Below, piece by piece: positions 1 through 11,240 of a DNA stretch of 64,000 nucleotides. Position 1 is the first letter of the stretch, and each line of letters opens with the position of its first letter. Both the position numbers and the translations under genes were made by a program. The notes under the pieces were generated by a model that worked only from the letters and a program-made list of their open reading frames with translations, made no database searches and was not told the DNA's origin. The DNA comes from Zingiber officinale (Eukaryota; Streptophyta; Magnoliopsida; Zingiberales; Zingiberaceae), in NCBI RefSeq assembly GCF_018446385.1, contig NC_055993.1, positions 67,286,631 to 67,350,630 of the forward strand, written 5' to 3'.

Positions 1-37
1 AGCATTCGAGGGGGAGTTTTCTTCATGGAAGAAACAA

Positions 38-853
38 ATGGAGGTATACCTTAACTCAGACCTTGGTATTTCTTTAATTTTAAAATCTGGTTATGAAGAA
101 CCGAAGAACACGAACGGAGAAAGACTCGATCTATGCCTCTGGAACAAAAAGCAACGTAACGAATCGATGGCAAATGAACGGGTAGAATTTCATCTCGTAA
201 CCGTGATACCAAATGAAGATCTCAAAAGAATCGGCGAATACAACAGCTCAAAAGAACTTTGGGAAAAGTTCTTAAAACTCTACGAAGAACCGATTGAAGT
301 CGTCCCCTCAATAGACATCGAGTTGCCATCAGAATCCGAGACGGAAGAAATTACCGAGACAGCCCCAACAACCGAAGTACATCCTGAGATCGATGAAGGG
401 GGAGAATCTTCGGAAGAAAGTAATTCAACAGGGGGAGAACCAACGACCGACGAGATAAGTAAGGTATGGACTCGAACCTCTGATCAATTGGTTCAATCAA
501 TCAAAAAATTGCCTGAAGATATTTGCGAACCATAATTTGAATCATCTAAAGAATTTTTTGAATTACAAAATGTTTTGACGAAAGATTCTTGCAAACTAGA
601 AATATTATCGAAAGAGTTTTTCGAACCTCAAAATGTTTTGATGAAAGAATCTTGCAAATTACGAAATATTTTTTCGAACAAAGCTTGCAAATTAGAGATA
701 ATATCAAAAGAGTTTTTCGGAGTAGAAAATTTATTATCCACATATTTTTGCAAATTAAAATTTATGTTGTCAAAATACTTTTACAAATTACAAAATTTTT
801 TGTCGAACGAAGTTTGCAAATCAGAAGTATTAGCGAAAATTTTATTAAGTTAG
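38..853 (+). pseudogene. copia-type gag remnant with short repeated peptide at its C-terminus
   Basis: The first 165 codons look like the N-terminal gag domain of plant Ty1/copia elements (UBN2/DUF4219 type). They show a WKKQMEVYL start, an LW motif, a hydrophobic helix and the closing ELWEKFLKLYEEP. An acidic Ser/Glu/Thr-rich linker follows. A TAA at 533-535 interrupts the frame, but the same frame stays open to 853. That second part repeats a CKL..ILSKEFF-like unit about every 11 or 21 residues (Cys codons at 590, 653, 686, 749 and 815). No CCHC zinc knuckle is visible. The frame probably enters from left of 38, since residues before the first Met also fit the family. Function would be particle assembly; this copy is broken by at least one stop. 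Confidence 0.7.
585..850 (+). repeat. in-frame ~33/63 bp degenerate minisatellite inside gag
   Basis: The motif tgcaaa(c/t)tagaaat..tatcgaaagag returns at spacings of 63, 33, 63, 33 and 33 bp. All spacings are multiples of three, so the peptide frame is kept. The encoded unit is amphipathic with regularly placed Cys-Lys-Leu. Confidence 0.65.
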
Positions 854-1420
854 AATTTATACTATCAAAATATTTTTGCGAATTAGGAATTCAAAATACA
901 ATAGAAAATGACATGCTACAATTGGTACAAATTTCTACATGTTCAAATTTTCTTGCTTCAAAGTTAAGAAATTATGATAAATTAAAATGGAAATTTAAAA
1001 CTTTCTGATAAAAGCATTAGAATAAAGTAAATAAATAAATGCATAGAAATTTTTTAATGTTATCAATTTTCTTAAACTTTCTTGCATAAAGTTTCGGGCT
1101 TAGAAAGATTTTTATGGCGAAAACTAAGAAATTTTTCAAAAGTTATTTTTTAATTTTTCCTTGACTTGGAAATATTTTCCTTGAAAATCATTGAAATATA
1201 TTTTCATTATATTAACCTTTAGATCTTGCTTTGAACCTCATTTTTTTGTGATTAAAGGGGGAGAAGGAAAGTATAGGGGGAGGTAGAAATTGAAAATTGA
1301 AAATTTTCGAAATTTAATTTTTTCTATCTTGTTTGACATTATTGCAATAACTTGTTTTAATTTTATGTCTAGTTTTGACTCTAGCTTAACTTGGGTTGAT
1401 CACACAAAAAAGGGGGAGAT

Positions 1421-2466
1421 TGTTGGAACCCCAAGGTTATTTTGGTGTGATCAACAAGTTAAGTTAGGTCCTGCCTTGTTTCTAACCTAGTGTCTAAGTG
1501 TGCAGGAGCTTAGGAGCACAGGTAGTGAGCGGAAGACGCAGCTAGTGAGAAGGACAGCACGCGGTGCGTCTGAGGGATGAGGCGATACGGAAGAGTACAC
1601 CGGCGGACGAGAAGGAAGCGCGCGGTGATTCCGAGGGACGAAAGTCGGAGCGGAAGATTGCTCGGGGAGCAAGAGACGCAGCTAGCGAGAAGGACGGCAC
1701 GCGGTGCGTCCGAGGGACGAAAACTGCGGATGAGTATGCCGGCGGACGAGAAGGAAACACGCGGCGATTCTGAGGGACGAGAAGCCGGAGGGAAGCCCGC
1801 TCGAGAAGACCGGAAGTTGGGTTCGGGTGAGCCCTTTTCCGGATGGCAGAGATCACCCAAGAGAGCGGATCCGGAGGAGAAGAACTGGACCGGGGCGTGA
1901 CTGAACCAGAGAAGAGGTCCCAGCTGAAAAAGTCAACACCTGTTGACTTTGGGCTCCAGGGCGCCCGGAGCTATCTGGGGCGCCCAGAGCCCTCCGGGGT
2001 GCCCGGAACCCTGATTTTGACCAGGATCGCGATTTACGCGATCTGAACGTTGAGGGATAAAATTTTATCCCCCAGGGCGCCCGGAACCCTTCCAGGCGCC
2101 CCGACCAAGGCTATAAATATAGCCTTGGTCTAGAAGTTTTTCATCAATTCAGAACGAACTCATTACTTGTAATTCCAACGCTTGTGCGCTTTAGTTTAGA
2201 GTTAAGCTTCTGTTTTCTGAGCTTCATTGCTGTACGAAGCTTCTCCGCCCGAAGGAGATTTTTAGTGAGCTTGATCTTCCTTGGATTAACAACCACATCG
2301 GTTGTAACCAAGTAAATAGTTTGCGCCTCGTTTTTTCTTTATGCTTTTAATTTATCGGCTTACCTTATATATACAAGTGTTAGCTTAAAGAGTTCGAGGA
2401 GGGTTTGTCTTTTTGTGTTTGCAGGATATCCAACCCCCTCCTAGTCGGCCGCAACGGTCCTACATA
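1421..2466 (+). repeat. copia LTR (3' LTR), about 1.05 kb
   Basis: It begins TGTTGGAACCCC directly after a purine tract and ends near CCTACATACA. It is GC-rich in its first half. A ~140 bp direct duplication is visible: gacgcagctag(t/c)gagaagg starts at 1535 and again at 1675, both followed by matching downstream sequence. GGCGCCC-type blocks lie at about 1965-2100. A TATA box sits at 2111-2119. The end resembles other copia LTR ends (CCCCCTCCTAG). Long frames in this GC-rich part are not genes. Confidence 0.7.
2104..2129 (+). promoter_or_regulatory. LTR TATA box inside a 26 bp near-perfect palindrome
   Basis: CTATAAATA (2111-2119) is the likely core promoter of the LTR. It lies inside an inverted repeat with 12 bp arms, ACCAAGGCTATA and TATAGCCTTGGT, separated only by AA. 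Transcription would start some 25-35 bp downstream. Confidence 0.55.
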
Positions 2467-2589
2467 CAGGTCTAGTCAAGCTCAAGAAATTATCTTGCCA
2501 AATGATAATACTAAATAGAGAGAGAAATTATTTCCATTACAAATATTGAGAAAAAAGTGTTAAGACAAAATTTTAAATATTCAAATTAA

Positions 2590-4539
2590 ACTTATTCTAA
2601 TTCATCCCTAGATAGAAACTCTATCAACACCTTTCTCTCTTCTTTTGATCCATCTTCATGGCCACAGAAATCACCTCTCCCTTTATATGCATCCATTTTA
2701 TTCTTGGCAGGACTCTTGCCATCCTTCTCAATATCTACGATGGATTTTTATCTCTGTGGCAACATATTTAGTAATATAAGTTAAAATCCATACATGTTTA
2801 ACAATAATATATAATAACACACAAAAACTATTAGGACTTCAAAATAACCATTCTAGGTTATGCTCTATCTACCTGTTTTATTCCCTTCCTCTTGCATTTT
2901 GGTATTGAGCTAGGGGGAGTCGCAAACATTGACACCATTCTTTTCACCACACGATCAACCCTATTCCTCACAGTATCCACAATAGAAGATTGAAAAAGAC
3001 TGATCTTCTCTGTTTTTGAAGTAGCAACATCGCTACCAGAAACATGCTCTTCACTTGAACCACTATTCTTTTCTACTTTCAATCCATCACCATCAGATCC
3101 TACCAATCCAGTACTTTCTTTATTCAATTGAAAAGTAATATCTTTTATCATCAAATCAACATTATCATTCAAGTTAGGAGTTAGATCATCATTCACTTCC
3201 ATATTCAACTCAAATTATCCATAAAGTTCAGTCTTACTACCGACTTCGACTTCACCATTCTTATTTTTTTCAAAATTCAAAATTTCTTTCTCACCACCTA
3301 TTTTTTCACTAACTGGTTCTTCCTCCACATCATTATTACTCTTTTCTTCATTACTTGGTTCAGTCATCATCTTCTTATTAACTAATCCATGACATCTCAC
3401 ACAATGCTTTTACCATCAAAATAAGAGTAATGTAGTCAAAAAAATATCTTATCATCATTATTTAACAAAAATAATTTCATTATTTTTATATTTACCAAAG
3501 AACTTTCTTGTTTGTCGCTTAACAGAATCTCCTCATCCGGAAATGATACTATATCGAACACCTTTTCATAATTATAAACAAAACATTACTTCTACAATCA
3601 TATTTAGAAAAACATACTAAAACATAACAACTTATCTTGTTGAAATCAACGCCAGTAAATAATCTTTCGGCGACATCACATTGGATGAAAATCTTACTCC
3701 TTTCCCAACGAAACAATTAGGGAAAACACCATAAAGACTGTGTATGCCCAAATGAAGGTATTTTTTCATATAACCAGGCTTGAATACACAAAGATATTAT
3801 TACAATAATATGTAATATATCACAATAGCACAACCATCTACATACTTTTTGCTTTCTTCCAACCAATTTCCATTACTAGCGGTATGCAAATAAGAGTGAC
3901 ACACAAATCTGTTACTGCATCTCCCCATGAGTAATCAAAGAAACTTGTTAGGCTATCAATGTAGGACATAATAAATCGAGTGGAATAGTTACCAATAGGA
4001 AAAATAACACGATTAAATAGAAGACAAATAAACAACCTAATAAAATTATCCACTTCAGAACCTTCTCTGATCCAGCTAATATAAGCAGTTTATCATGAAT
4101 TGTAGTCCTATTTACGTTGTCAACTTTTCCTCCAAATAACTGAGCCACAAATTTGGAATCCATGCTGGTATCCAAATCAATAGGTTGCCCCCACATGGGC
4201 CAAACCAAGGATGATGCAAAACTCGGTTGATGTGAATGGAACTATAATATTGTCACCAAACAAGAAAGAACGTGAAGACTGCAGAATCTGTTTAATACTA
4301 AATCTATTATGATACTACTAATTGACATCTTATGAATCTCGAGCCATGGAGGAAGTGGAGTGCTTTTGATCATCTCTTTTTTGCTTACTACCTAAATTGG
4401 GTAACGCTTCATCCAACACAACTTTGAAATATGTCAATGAACAATGCGAACATGATTGTTTGCTGCTCTTGCTCTTGCTCTTCTATACAAATTTCCCCTT
4501 AACCTTCTTTAATTTTATAGCTTTGCTTTTCTTTCCCAT
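2590..4539 (-). pseudogene. decayed gene resembling plant DUF1985/Ulp1-type transposon protein
   Basis: Read on the minus strand from an ATG at 4539 (a Lys-rich start, MGKKSKAIK). A first block at about 4330-3840 contains FTSTEFCIILGL, then a hydrophobic segment and the phrase DYSWGDAV. A second at 3770-3650 reads QAWLYEKIPS.G followed by RW a few residues later. These are characteristic phrases of DUF1985 regions found with Ulp1 protease domains in plant Mutator-like elements. A Ser/Lys/acid-rich block at 3400-2858 keeps one frame with a single stop near 3210. A possible further exon at about 2740-2590 encodes RGDFCGHEDG. There are in-frame stops (for example near 4485) and at least one frameshift near 4020. 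The Ulp1 peptidase core is not seen. The family is inferred from motifs only. Confidence 0.5.
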
Positions 4540-4554
4540 TTCTGCATAAAAAAA

Positions 4555-5640
4555 TTACTTAACAATTTATACCATAAACTATAATCCATGGAAAATATGT
4601 GCATCAAAGCATTTAAATTGAGTATATTATTCAGTTATTGGTAATCACTACACAACAAGCACATATCTCATTCAATCATTTAATTGAAGAAGATAAAACA
4701 CAAACACATTCATAAGACAAGTTGCAATTAGAAATCCATAACCCATTTTTATTCAAACTAACAAAATCAACCACACTTAAACAACAAAAATAATTTATAA
4801 TTCATACCATAAAGTACAAGTCATGAAAAATATGAGCATCAAAGTGTTTAAATTGAGTATATTATTCAGTTGTTTACTAATCAAAACACAAAAGTAACAT
4901 ATATCTTTCAATTTTTTAATTGAATAAGATAAAACACAAACACGGTAATAAAATTACAATTCAAACATAAAAAATTTAAACTATTTACCATAAAAATGTG
5001 AGAAATTTATGAATGAACCTTAAATTTATCGTGTTTAAGTATTATTTGATCTATGTATTTGTTTAAGATAATTAAATTTTATTTAAAAATAAAAAACACT
5101 TTTTTATGCTTAAAATTGTCCGAAGCTCGCTTAAGCTTATAAAGCTTGAAGCTTGGACTCAGCGCTTCATTGCGCTTCACGCTTTTTAAAACATTGCCCT
5201 AAAGTACAAACCCTAAATATTTTGGGTATCAAAGCACTTAAATTGAGTATATTATTCAATTTATTAATAATCAATACCCAAAACTAATATATATCTTTCA
5301 ATTCTTCAATTGAAGAAGATAAAATATAAACACACTCATAAAATTATAATTTGAACATCAAAACTAATTTTATTTGAGCCAGTAAAATGGACAACACCAA
5401 TAATTATTATAATTTACTCATTCGTACCCTAATGTACAACCATATATATTTTGGGCATCAAAGTACTTAAATTGAGTACATTACTTAGTTTATTGATAAT
5501 CACTACAAAATTTACACATATCTCACATTCCTTGAATTGAAAAAGATGCAATACAAACTCATTCATAATATTACAATGCAGACACCTAAATCTAATTTTA
5601 TTGAACTTCAACCTTACAAAATCAAAAACATCTATGAACT
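4555..5640. repeat. four degenerate copies of a ~230 bp tandem repeat
   Basis: The core atcaaag(c/t)a.ttaaattgagtatattattcag recurs at about 4596, 4829, 5220 and 5448. Each is followed by (a/t)atc(t/a)tt/ctcatt..ttaattgaa.aagataaaacacaaacac. Spacing is ~230 bp. The exception is between copies 2 and 3, where ~160-200 bp of unrelated sequence (about 4985-5195, containing aagcttataaagcttgaagctt) is inserted. There is no coding potential. Confidence 0.7.
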
Positions 5641-6600
5641 ACAGCTTCAATTTTTTATAGAGGAATAATAAATTAGTTGAAATATAGGACATACAAATTT
5701 TACTTATTGATGATTCAAGAGTTTAAGATGGTTTAATCGGATTTTACCGCCTCTCTGATTTTTGCCTTCAATGTCGATGGAGATGGTTTAGGGATGAAGT
5801 CGGGGAGTGAGTCACCGATGATTTCGAGTCATAGAGGTGGAGTGTGTCACCGAATTTTGGAGTCGCGAAGGCGAAGTGCATCGCCGAAGTTTGAAGTCGC
5901 GAAGTGATGCGTCAGACATTGGGAGAGAAAGGAGTGGTTGTACACTTTAAATCCGAATGAGGGCAATATGAAAATTTTGTTAGGGAGCTAAAATAATTAA
6001 ACTGATTTGATAAGATATTAGGAATAAATTTATATTGACACATGGACTAAATATAAATGTTTAATTTGCATGAAAATTTAAAGGTAATTTTCCGTTGACT
6101 ATATTCATTGATATTATTTTGAGACCTTTAAAACCATCAAATGTTTTTTACGGGTCATTAAACACCTTTTAGCATAAAATTATTTGGAACGATATAAATT
6201 TGAAACAAATCTCAAATTTTTGAAGTCATTCATAACTTTTTATTAGAAAGTCCTTGAACTCTCAAAGACTTTTTAGTAAAATGACCTTAAAGAGCTCCCA
6301 ATAGATATATCTAAAAGGATGGATTCACAAGATTATCATTATCAGAAGTCAAGTATACAATTTAAAAAATAATTGTAAAGAGTTTAAATTATACAAATTT
6401 GAAATAAATGAAATCATTTAAGATAATCATTGATGAACTGAAGAGACTCTAAGATATAGGGTGAGTTGGTCATTACATGATGAATTTATAAACATGGATA
6501 AGGATCGATTTTTGATGAAGTTGATAGAAATATCCTTTAATATGATAGCTTACTTGATTTTTTAATTTATTTTTTTATATATAACTATAGAGTTAATCAT
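5641..6600. other. no recognised gene; unique-looking AT-rich sequence
   Basis: A short GC-richer patch at 5790-5935 repeats gtcgcgaag and gtcaccga motifs. It looks like a fragment of a repeat or UTR rather than coding sequence. The rest is AT-rich with no convincing exon. Confidence 0.5.
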
Positions 6601-6629
6601 GTGGAGACGTCCGAGGTTAGCATATGCTG

Positions 6630-6630
<1 letters not shown>

Positions 6631-6665
<35 letters not shown>

Positions 6666-6677
6666 ATATATATATAT
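6631..6677. repeat. (TA)n microsatellite
   Basis: Uninterrupted TA dinucleotides apart from one C at about 6664. Confidence 0.95.
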
Positions 6678-6839
6678 TAAGTCATAAAAAACTTTCAAAT
6701 CGAATTTTTTTTTTTGAGTGTGCACGAGGTATCAGAGTATCAAAACGATATACTATGCTGCAAACCAAAAGTTGCGGACTGTTGCAGACCGCCTTCGTGG
6801 CAAGTCCGTGTCGTACCTTTTTTCTATTTGCTTCTCGCC

Positions 6840-7402
6840 ATGAATGACCAACTCTCCTCCTTCTTCCCTGTGCCCTAGCTCTCCTCACGATTCTCCTCCT
6901 CCTCCCTCCCTGTGCCCTAGCTCTCCTCGCCATAGTCGCGCACTCACGATTCTCCTCGCCGCACACTCCCTTGCTCGTGGTCCTCCTGATGCCGCCCAGA
7001 CTAACGACGACAAGATAACAGAGGCACCTTTGTTATCTCACGATCCTCCCTCACCGCAGCCATCCTCACTCGTTCGACTCCTCGCCACGAGCCCCCCTCG
7101 CCGAGACAGGCTCTCACAGGCGCGGGGAAGAGTGGACCCCCCTGCAGAAGCTCTTCGATCTGAAGCCCTATCCCTCGCCTCACTCACGATTCTCCTCGCC
7201 GCAGTCGTCCTCACTCGCAAGACTCATCGCCCCCTCGTCGAAACAAGCACTCACAGGCACGACAAGGAGTCCCGCAAGCCCTGCAGAATCTCTCCGATCT
7301 GAAGCCCTAACTCGTGGTCCTCCTCTCTGTAGCCGTCTTCACTAGCTCGATGAACTCCTCTCCATTGCGAAGCTAGGTTCCACAGTCGTCCTCGTCCCTT
7401 CA
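6840..7402. repeat. GC-rich block with internal ~148 bp tandem duplication
   Basis: The C/T-rich plus strand has repeated ctcacgattctcctcgccgca (about 6944 and 7185, diverged at 7039). A ~148 bp unit runs 7037-7184 and is repeated at 7185-7330, each ending gatctgaagccctaa/t. A GTAAAAG at 7407 could be a splice donor, so this may be a 5' leader of a lost gene. The long plus-strand frame here encodes Pro/Ser/Leu low complexity and is not supported as a protein. Confidence 0.55.
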
Positions 7403-10025
7403 TTGCCGGTAAAAGCTTATTTTTATAAATTGATTTACGATGCCTTGAAATTAATGTCTTTAAATTCATATGATGGAAATGGTTGTATATAATCTTTGAA
7501 GCTTAATTTGTCAATCATTTTTGTAAAATTATGTAAATCATATTTAAATTTCCTAAATTATTGATGATGTAAATCCAATATTCATGTCCATCTACTAATT
7601 ATTTTACAAAAGAAGGTTTGGCAATGAACTTCATAGACTTAAAACATAAGTTCCTAATTTTGGTCAATATGATATTTTCTTCTTGATTTCTGTTTTACAT
7701 GGCATGGTAAAGTGCTGACTTATTTAGATATTAGTAATATAACCATGTATGGAATGCAATGGAGCTACACGATCCATCTAGTTAACTTCAAATAACTAGG
7801 ATAATAGATAATAGATAATAGATAATAGATAATCTTTGTTTATGTTAAGCATTGAGAGAGATAAAATTGTATTGAAGTAATCAAAAGGAGTCAGATAAAC
7901 CGTAAATAGGATTCTCATATAAGACCTAAGTTACTAAATACCTCATGTGAGACCATGCTTTTGCTAACAATGGTGACTATCTTCAAATGATATTTTGGCT
8001 AACGTGATGTAATGGTCAAAAGAGTTGATGTACTTTCTGATCTGGTTTAAAAACATCAGTAATATTTGTTTTTCATATCGTTTGTTTTTTTGTGTGCAAG
8101 AAACTTGCAAAACAACGTTTCCTTTTATCAAAGAAGGGTGTAAGTCGTTTCATTATAAGTTTTAATATTTTATTTATACAAAATTCTGAATATTGTTTTA
8201 ATATAGAGAAAGACATATGTTGTGTTTGTTGGTATAATCCAGGTATTTATGAAACGTGGATAGAAGTACCATACATCAATTATACAAAAATAGAGAGAAG
8301 GTACAAAAAGCTTTTCAAGTGCACTTCGATAAAAAATTTGCACCAACTTCCATTTCATCATGTGCAACTTCAACTTCGCAATCAAATTCAAATTTAGACA
8401 AAATACTTTCGAGGTCTGAAAATAAAACAAAATTGAAGGATACATTAAAATAAAATAGAGCAACTTTCTAATTTTTATTAGTAGTTGTTGTTGTTGTTTT
8501 TTAATCGGAGTTCAAGTTGAATAATAGTGTTACACGATGTATCAAATTTGAAACATATGTTATGTTATCTTAATATATTGTGAAACATTTGTTATGTTTG
8601 GAATTGGGTTGTCTTGTTAATATTGTATTTTTGATATCTTTTGATTATCATCATATAGATAAAGGTCTATTTGACAGTTGTTATTCCATGTGGCATAATG
8701 CATACGTAGGTGACGCCACCAAAGTACAAAATGCATGTGTACCATTCTATATAGAGATGGAAAGTGTTTCTGTAAAAAAAGATTAGTATTATCACAAAAA
8801 TCAAGAATATTAACTCTATTGCATCCTTAAATGCTCAACAAGGATTCCAATAGTGGAGAGAATTCAGATAAAAATCTCAATATCCCTAGATTTAGTATAT
8901 GTGGAAAACCATAAGTCAAATAGTATCCTGTACAGAAAATCTGGGGTGCAATATTCTTGCACACGGAACACATCCAATTCACACTCTACTATGAGATTAT
9001 GTTGTTCATGTTCCTAAATTTCCATTATATCACCAAATAATGAAGATGCTTCCCTTCCTAGAATACATGTCAAACAGTAAAGCTTGTTTTTGTAGTAGTT
9101 CAATCACCATTATTCCTAATGTACATATCAAACAGTAAAAGTTTGTTTCCTATCTCTAGTTTTACTCATTCTTATGGTGCTATTCTGTTTTAGGGAACGA
9201 GTCTTGAAATATTCAGAGTTCACTTCTCCACTTAAATTTATTTCAAGTCAACCACTAGAGAATAATAGCAGCGTCGAGGGATGTGGGTGGAGAGGGCCTA
9301 GAGGTTGTCAAAATTAATAGGTTCCCTCAAGGGTTTTTCCATCCGCTTGGCCTTGGTCAAAGAGTTTATCGACATGTCAAAGACCTAGTTTCCGAACTCG
9401 ACCATCACACCTCCAATAATACTGGGATCGATCTGTCAGAATCACAAAAGGTGAAAATAAATAAATAAGAATTCATAGAAAATAAAGCGAGCTGGAATTC
9501 ACATGTGAAAGAGGTAGACCTTTCTTCTTTTATTATTATTATTTAAAAAAAAAGAGTACAGTAGAAGTAAAAGAAGACTTTTGGAAAGACTTCACTTTAA
9601 GAAATAGCAGACAAATGTGAAATTTATTCTACCTTAGATTTCTAAAAAAACAAAGGCGACTGCCACATGGGAGCTGAAGTAGTATTCAACAAAAACATGA
9701 TTGTCAACGGAAATCAAAATTTCTATCAAATAATAAGAAACATATCGTATGTAAATATCTCAATACAATAAATATACTAAATCAATCAAACATATAAAGA
9801 AAGAAAATAGATGAATACCAACCATACATAATTACAAGTATCCTAATAACTTGTAATAATAAATATAATTATTAACTTTATTTTCTCAATGAATCATTAT
9901 AATTTAACATATTAAAACTTTAATAATATCAGCTATAGATGTCAAATCTAGTTCATATGTGTCGTCAATAATGTTATGATTATTATCTTCAGTTGATATG
10001 ATAATTGACATATTATCGTATTTAC
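7403..10025. other. no recognised gene; short exon-like piece at 8250-8453
   Basis: Mostly AT-rich intron-like sequence. A plus-strand open stretch at 8256-8453 follows a possible acceptor and encodes a Ser/Gln/Lys-rich peptide of unknown identity. A 61-codon frame at 9283-9468 was not recognised either. A copy of (a/t)catatcaaacagtaaa occurs at 9068 and 9124. Confidence 0.4.
7801..7833. repeat. (ATAATAG)n heptanucleotide microsatellite
   Basis: About 4.7 perfect copies of the 7 bp unit. Confidence 0.9.
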
Positions 10026-10176
10026 AAAATATAATGAAATAAATTGTGTTTGCAAGTAAAATTATAATAAAAATGCCTAATTAATTGACACATAGCAAGG
10101 GATACAAAATGTAGTTAAATAAATTGTGTTTGCAAGTAAAATTATAATAAAAATGCATAATTAATCGACACATACT
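10026..10176. repeat. ~75 bp direct duplication covering the 3' end of the FRS-like gene
   Basis: The stretch aaattgtgtttgcaagtaaa plus the following ~45 bp (attataataaaaatgc.taattaat.gacacata) occurs at about 10038 and again at about 10112. The second copy contains the stop codon and last codons of the minus-strand FRS-like pseudogene. Confidence 0.75.
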
Positions 10177-10390
10177 CCCCTTGCTGTAAATTTGGACAAT
10201 TGCGCTTGTCATGTGACACTGCTCGATGTCCGCATCCACGACATAGCCTAGAATTTAAGGTTGATTTCTCCTTTGATAATTTCAATCTCTTCCCACATCC
10301 CTTTGTTCTTACTTAAGAAAGATCAATAATACCAAGGTCATCATCCATAGATTTCTTCTTTTGACTTCTATCATTGCATGTTCTACTAAT
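10142..10390 (-). pseudogene. FAR1/FRS-MULE-type protein, C-terminal part with CCHC knuckle (cut off from 25137-26964)
   Basis: On the minus strand this segment encodes GCGKRLK..KEKS followed by a zinc knuckle C-x2-C-x4-H-x4-H-x4-C (LCRGCGHRAVSHDKRNCP), ending at TAA 10142-10144. This is the usual C-terminal end of FAR1-related MULE transposase-like proteins. Joined to the 5' part across the CACTA element with one copy of the 3 bp duplication removed, the frame continues without shift. A single TAA lies just before the VRTKGCG segment. The gene is thus interrupted both by the transposon and by point mutations. Confidence 0.85.
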
Positions 10391-10790
10391 CACTACAACA
10401 AAAACTACAAACGACAACGGATATTATCCGTTGTCGTAGGGTCAAAAAACCGTTGTAACTAAGGGCGTTGTAGAATGTATTGCCCTACGACAACGGTTTT
10501 GAATCCGTTGTCTTTGTAGACATTCGACAACGATTTTTATCCGTTGTTGTTTATATGCTCAAAATTTGTTTACGAAGGATACGACAATATTTTAAAACCA
10601 TTGTGGTAGATAATTTAGACAACAGATATAAACTGTTGTGGTAGACTCTTTTTACAACAGATATAAACTGTTGTGGTATATAATTTTAATATATTTTACA
10701 ACGGATAAAATCGTTGTCTTTTATCACTTCTCACAAAAAAAATCCGTTGTGGTTACGTACTTTTTACGTTTCTGATCGTTATCTTTAATG
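10391..10790. repeat. left subterminal repeat region of the CACTA element
   Basis: Many short inverted pairs of ACAACGG/CCGTTGT occur, for example acaacggatattatccgttgt (10413-10433) and the acaacagatataaactgttgt pairs near 10620 and 10657. These are the expected transposase-binding arrays. Confidence 0.85.
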
Positions 10791-10959
10791 TTCATGTTGT
10801 AACATGATAATAACAAACAACCAATCTTTATTTAATATAAAGAAACCACCAATACAAAACTAAATATTTATTACATTCAATCCATGAAAATGTTATCTTC
10901 AAATTTCAAAAATTAACTACACACATCAAAATGAGAAAATAATAGTTGTGTAATCGAAA

Positions 10960-11240
10960 TCCAAAATATGCCAGCTAAAATCCTCTTCCCAACTGAATCT
11001 TTAAAGCCCTTTCCAGTAACTTATTGGCTGCATCTTCACGTGATCGAGTATACAAATTTCCCTTGGCAATCAAATCTGTAGAATTAAGCTGTAGGAGCTG
11101 ATAAAAATAAACAAATTATAAAGACATTAAAAGATAAAATGTACATGTAGGCGAATAAGAATTATCTTAACCTGCTGAAACACATACGGATTGATGATAC
11201 AATTCAGCTTTGCACTACTGTTGTCTTATTTGTGCAGCAT
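10960..11240 (-). other. exon-like fragments of an unidentified captured gene
   Basis: Two minus-strand open pieces are bounded by plausible splice signals: about 11240-11172 (ending CAGCAG|GTTAAG) and about 11100-10980. The second encodes DLIAKGNLYTRSREDAANKLLERA, opens after CTACAG and ends at TAG. The protein is not recognised. It lies inside the CACTA element, so it is probably captured sequence. Confidence 0.35.

Larger units (their letters stand above)
1..2466 (+). mobile_element. 3' portion of a GAG-only Ty1/copia-type LTR retrotransposon
   Basis: The order seen is a gag-like reading frame (38-853), a non-coding stretch with no protease, integrase or RT, a purine tract ending in agggggagat (1411-1420), and a TG-starting LTR at 1421. 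The 5' part lies left of the window, so neither its 5' LTR nor a target-site duplication can be checked. The distance from gag to the purine tract is under 900 bp, too short for pol, so the element is probably non-autonomous and depends on proteins from a relative. The stretch 854-1410 is AT-rich with further purine runs near 1255-1285 and shows no gene. The exact right end is uncertain (2464 or 2468). Confidence 0.75.

Noticed and set aside
1510..1900. Overlapping frames on both strands at the start of the first LTR
   Set aside because: GC-rich LTR sequence with a 140 bp duplication; upstream of TATA and inside an LTR.
6844..7302. 152-codon plus-strand frame in GC-rich DNA
   Set aside because: Pro/Ser/Leu low-complexity composition, overlapping frames on both strands, and an internal duplication explain it; no domain seen.
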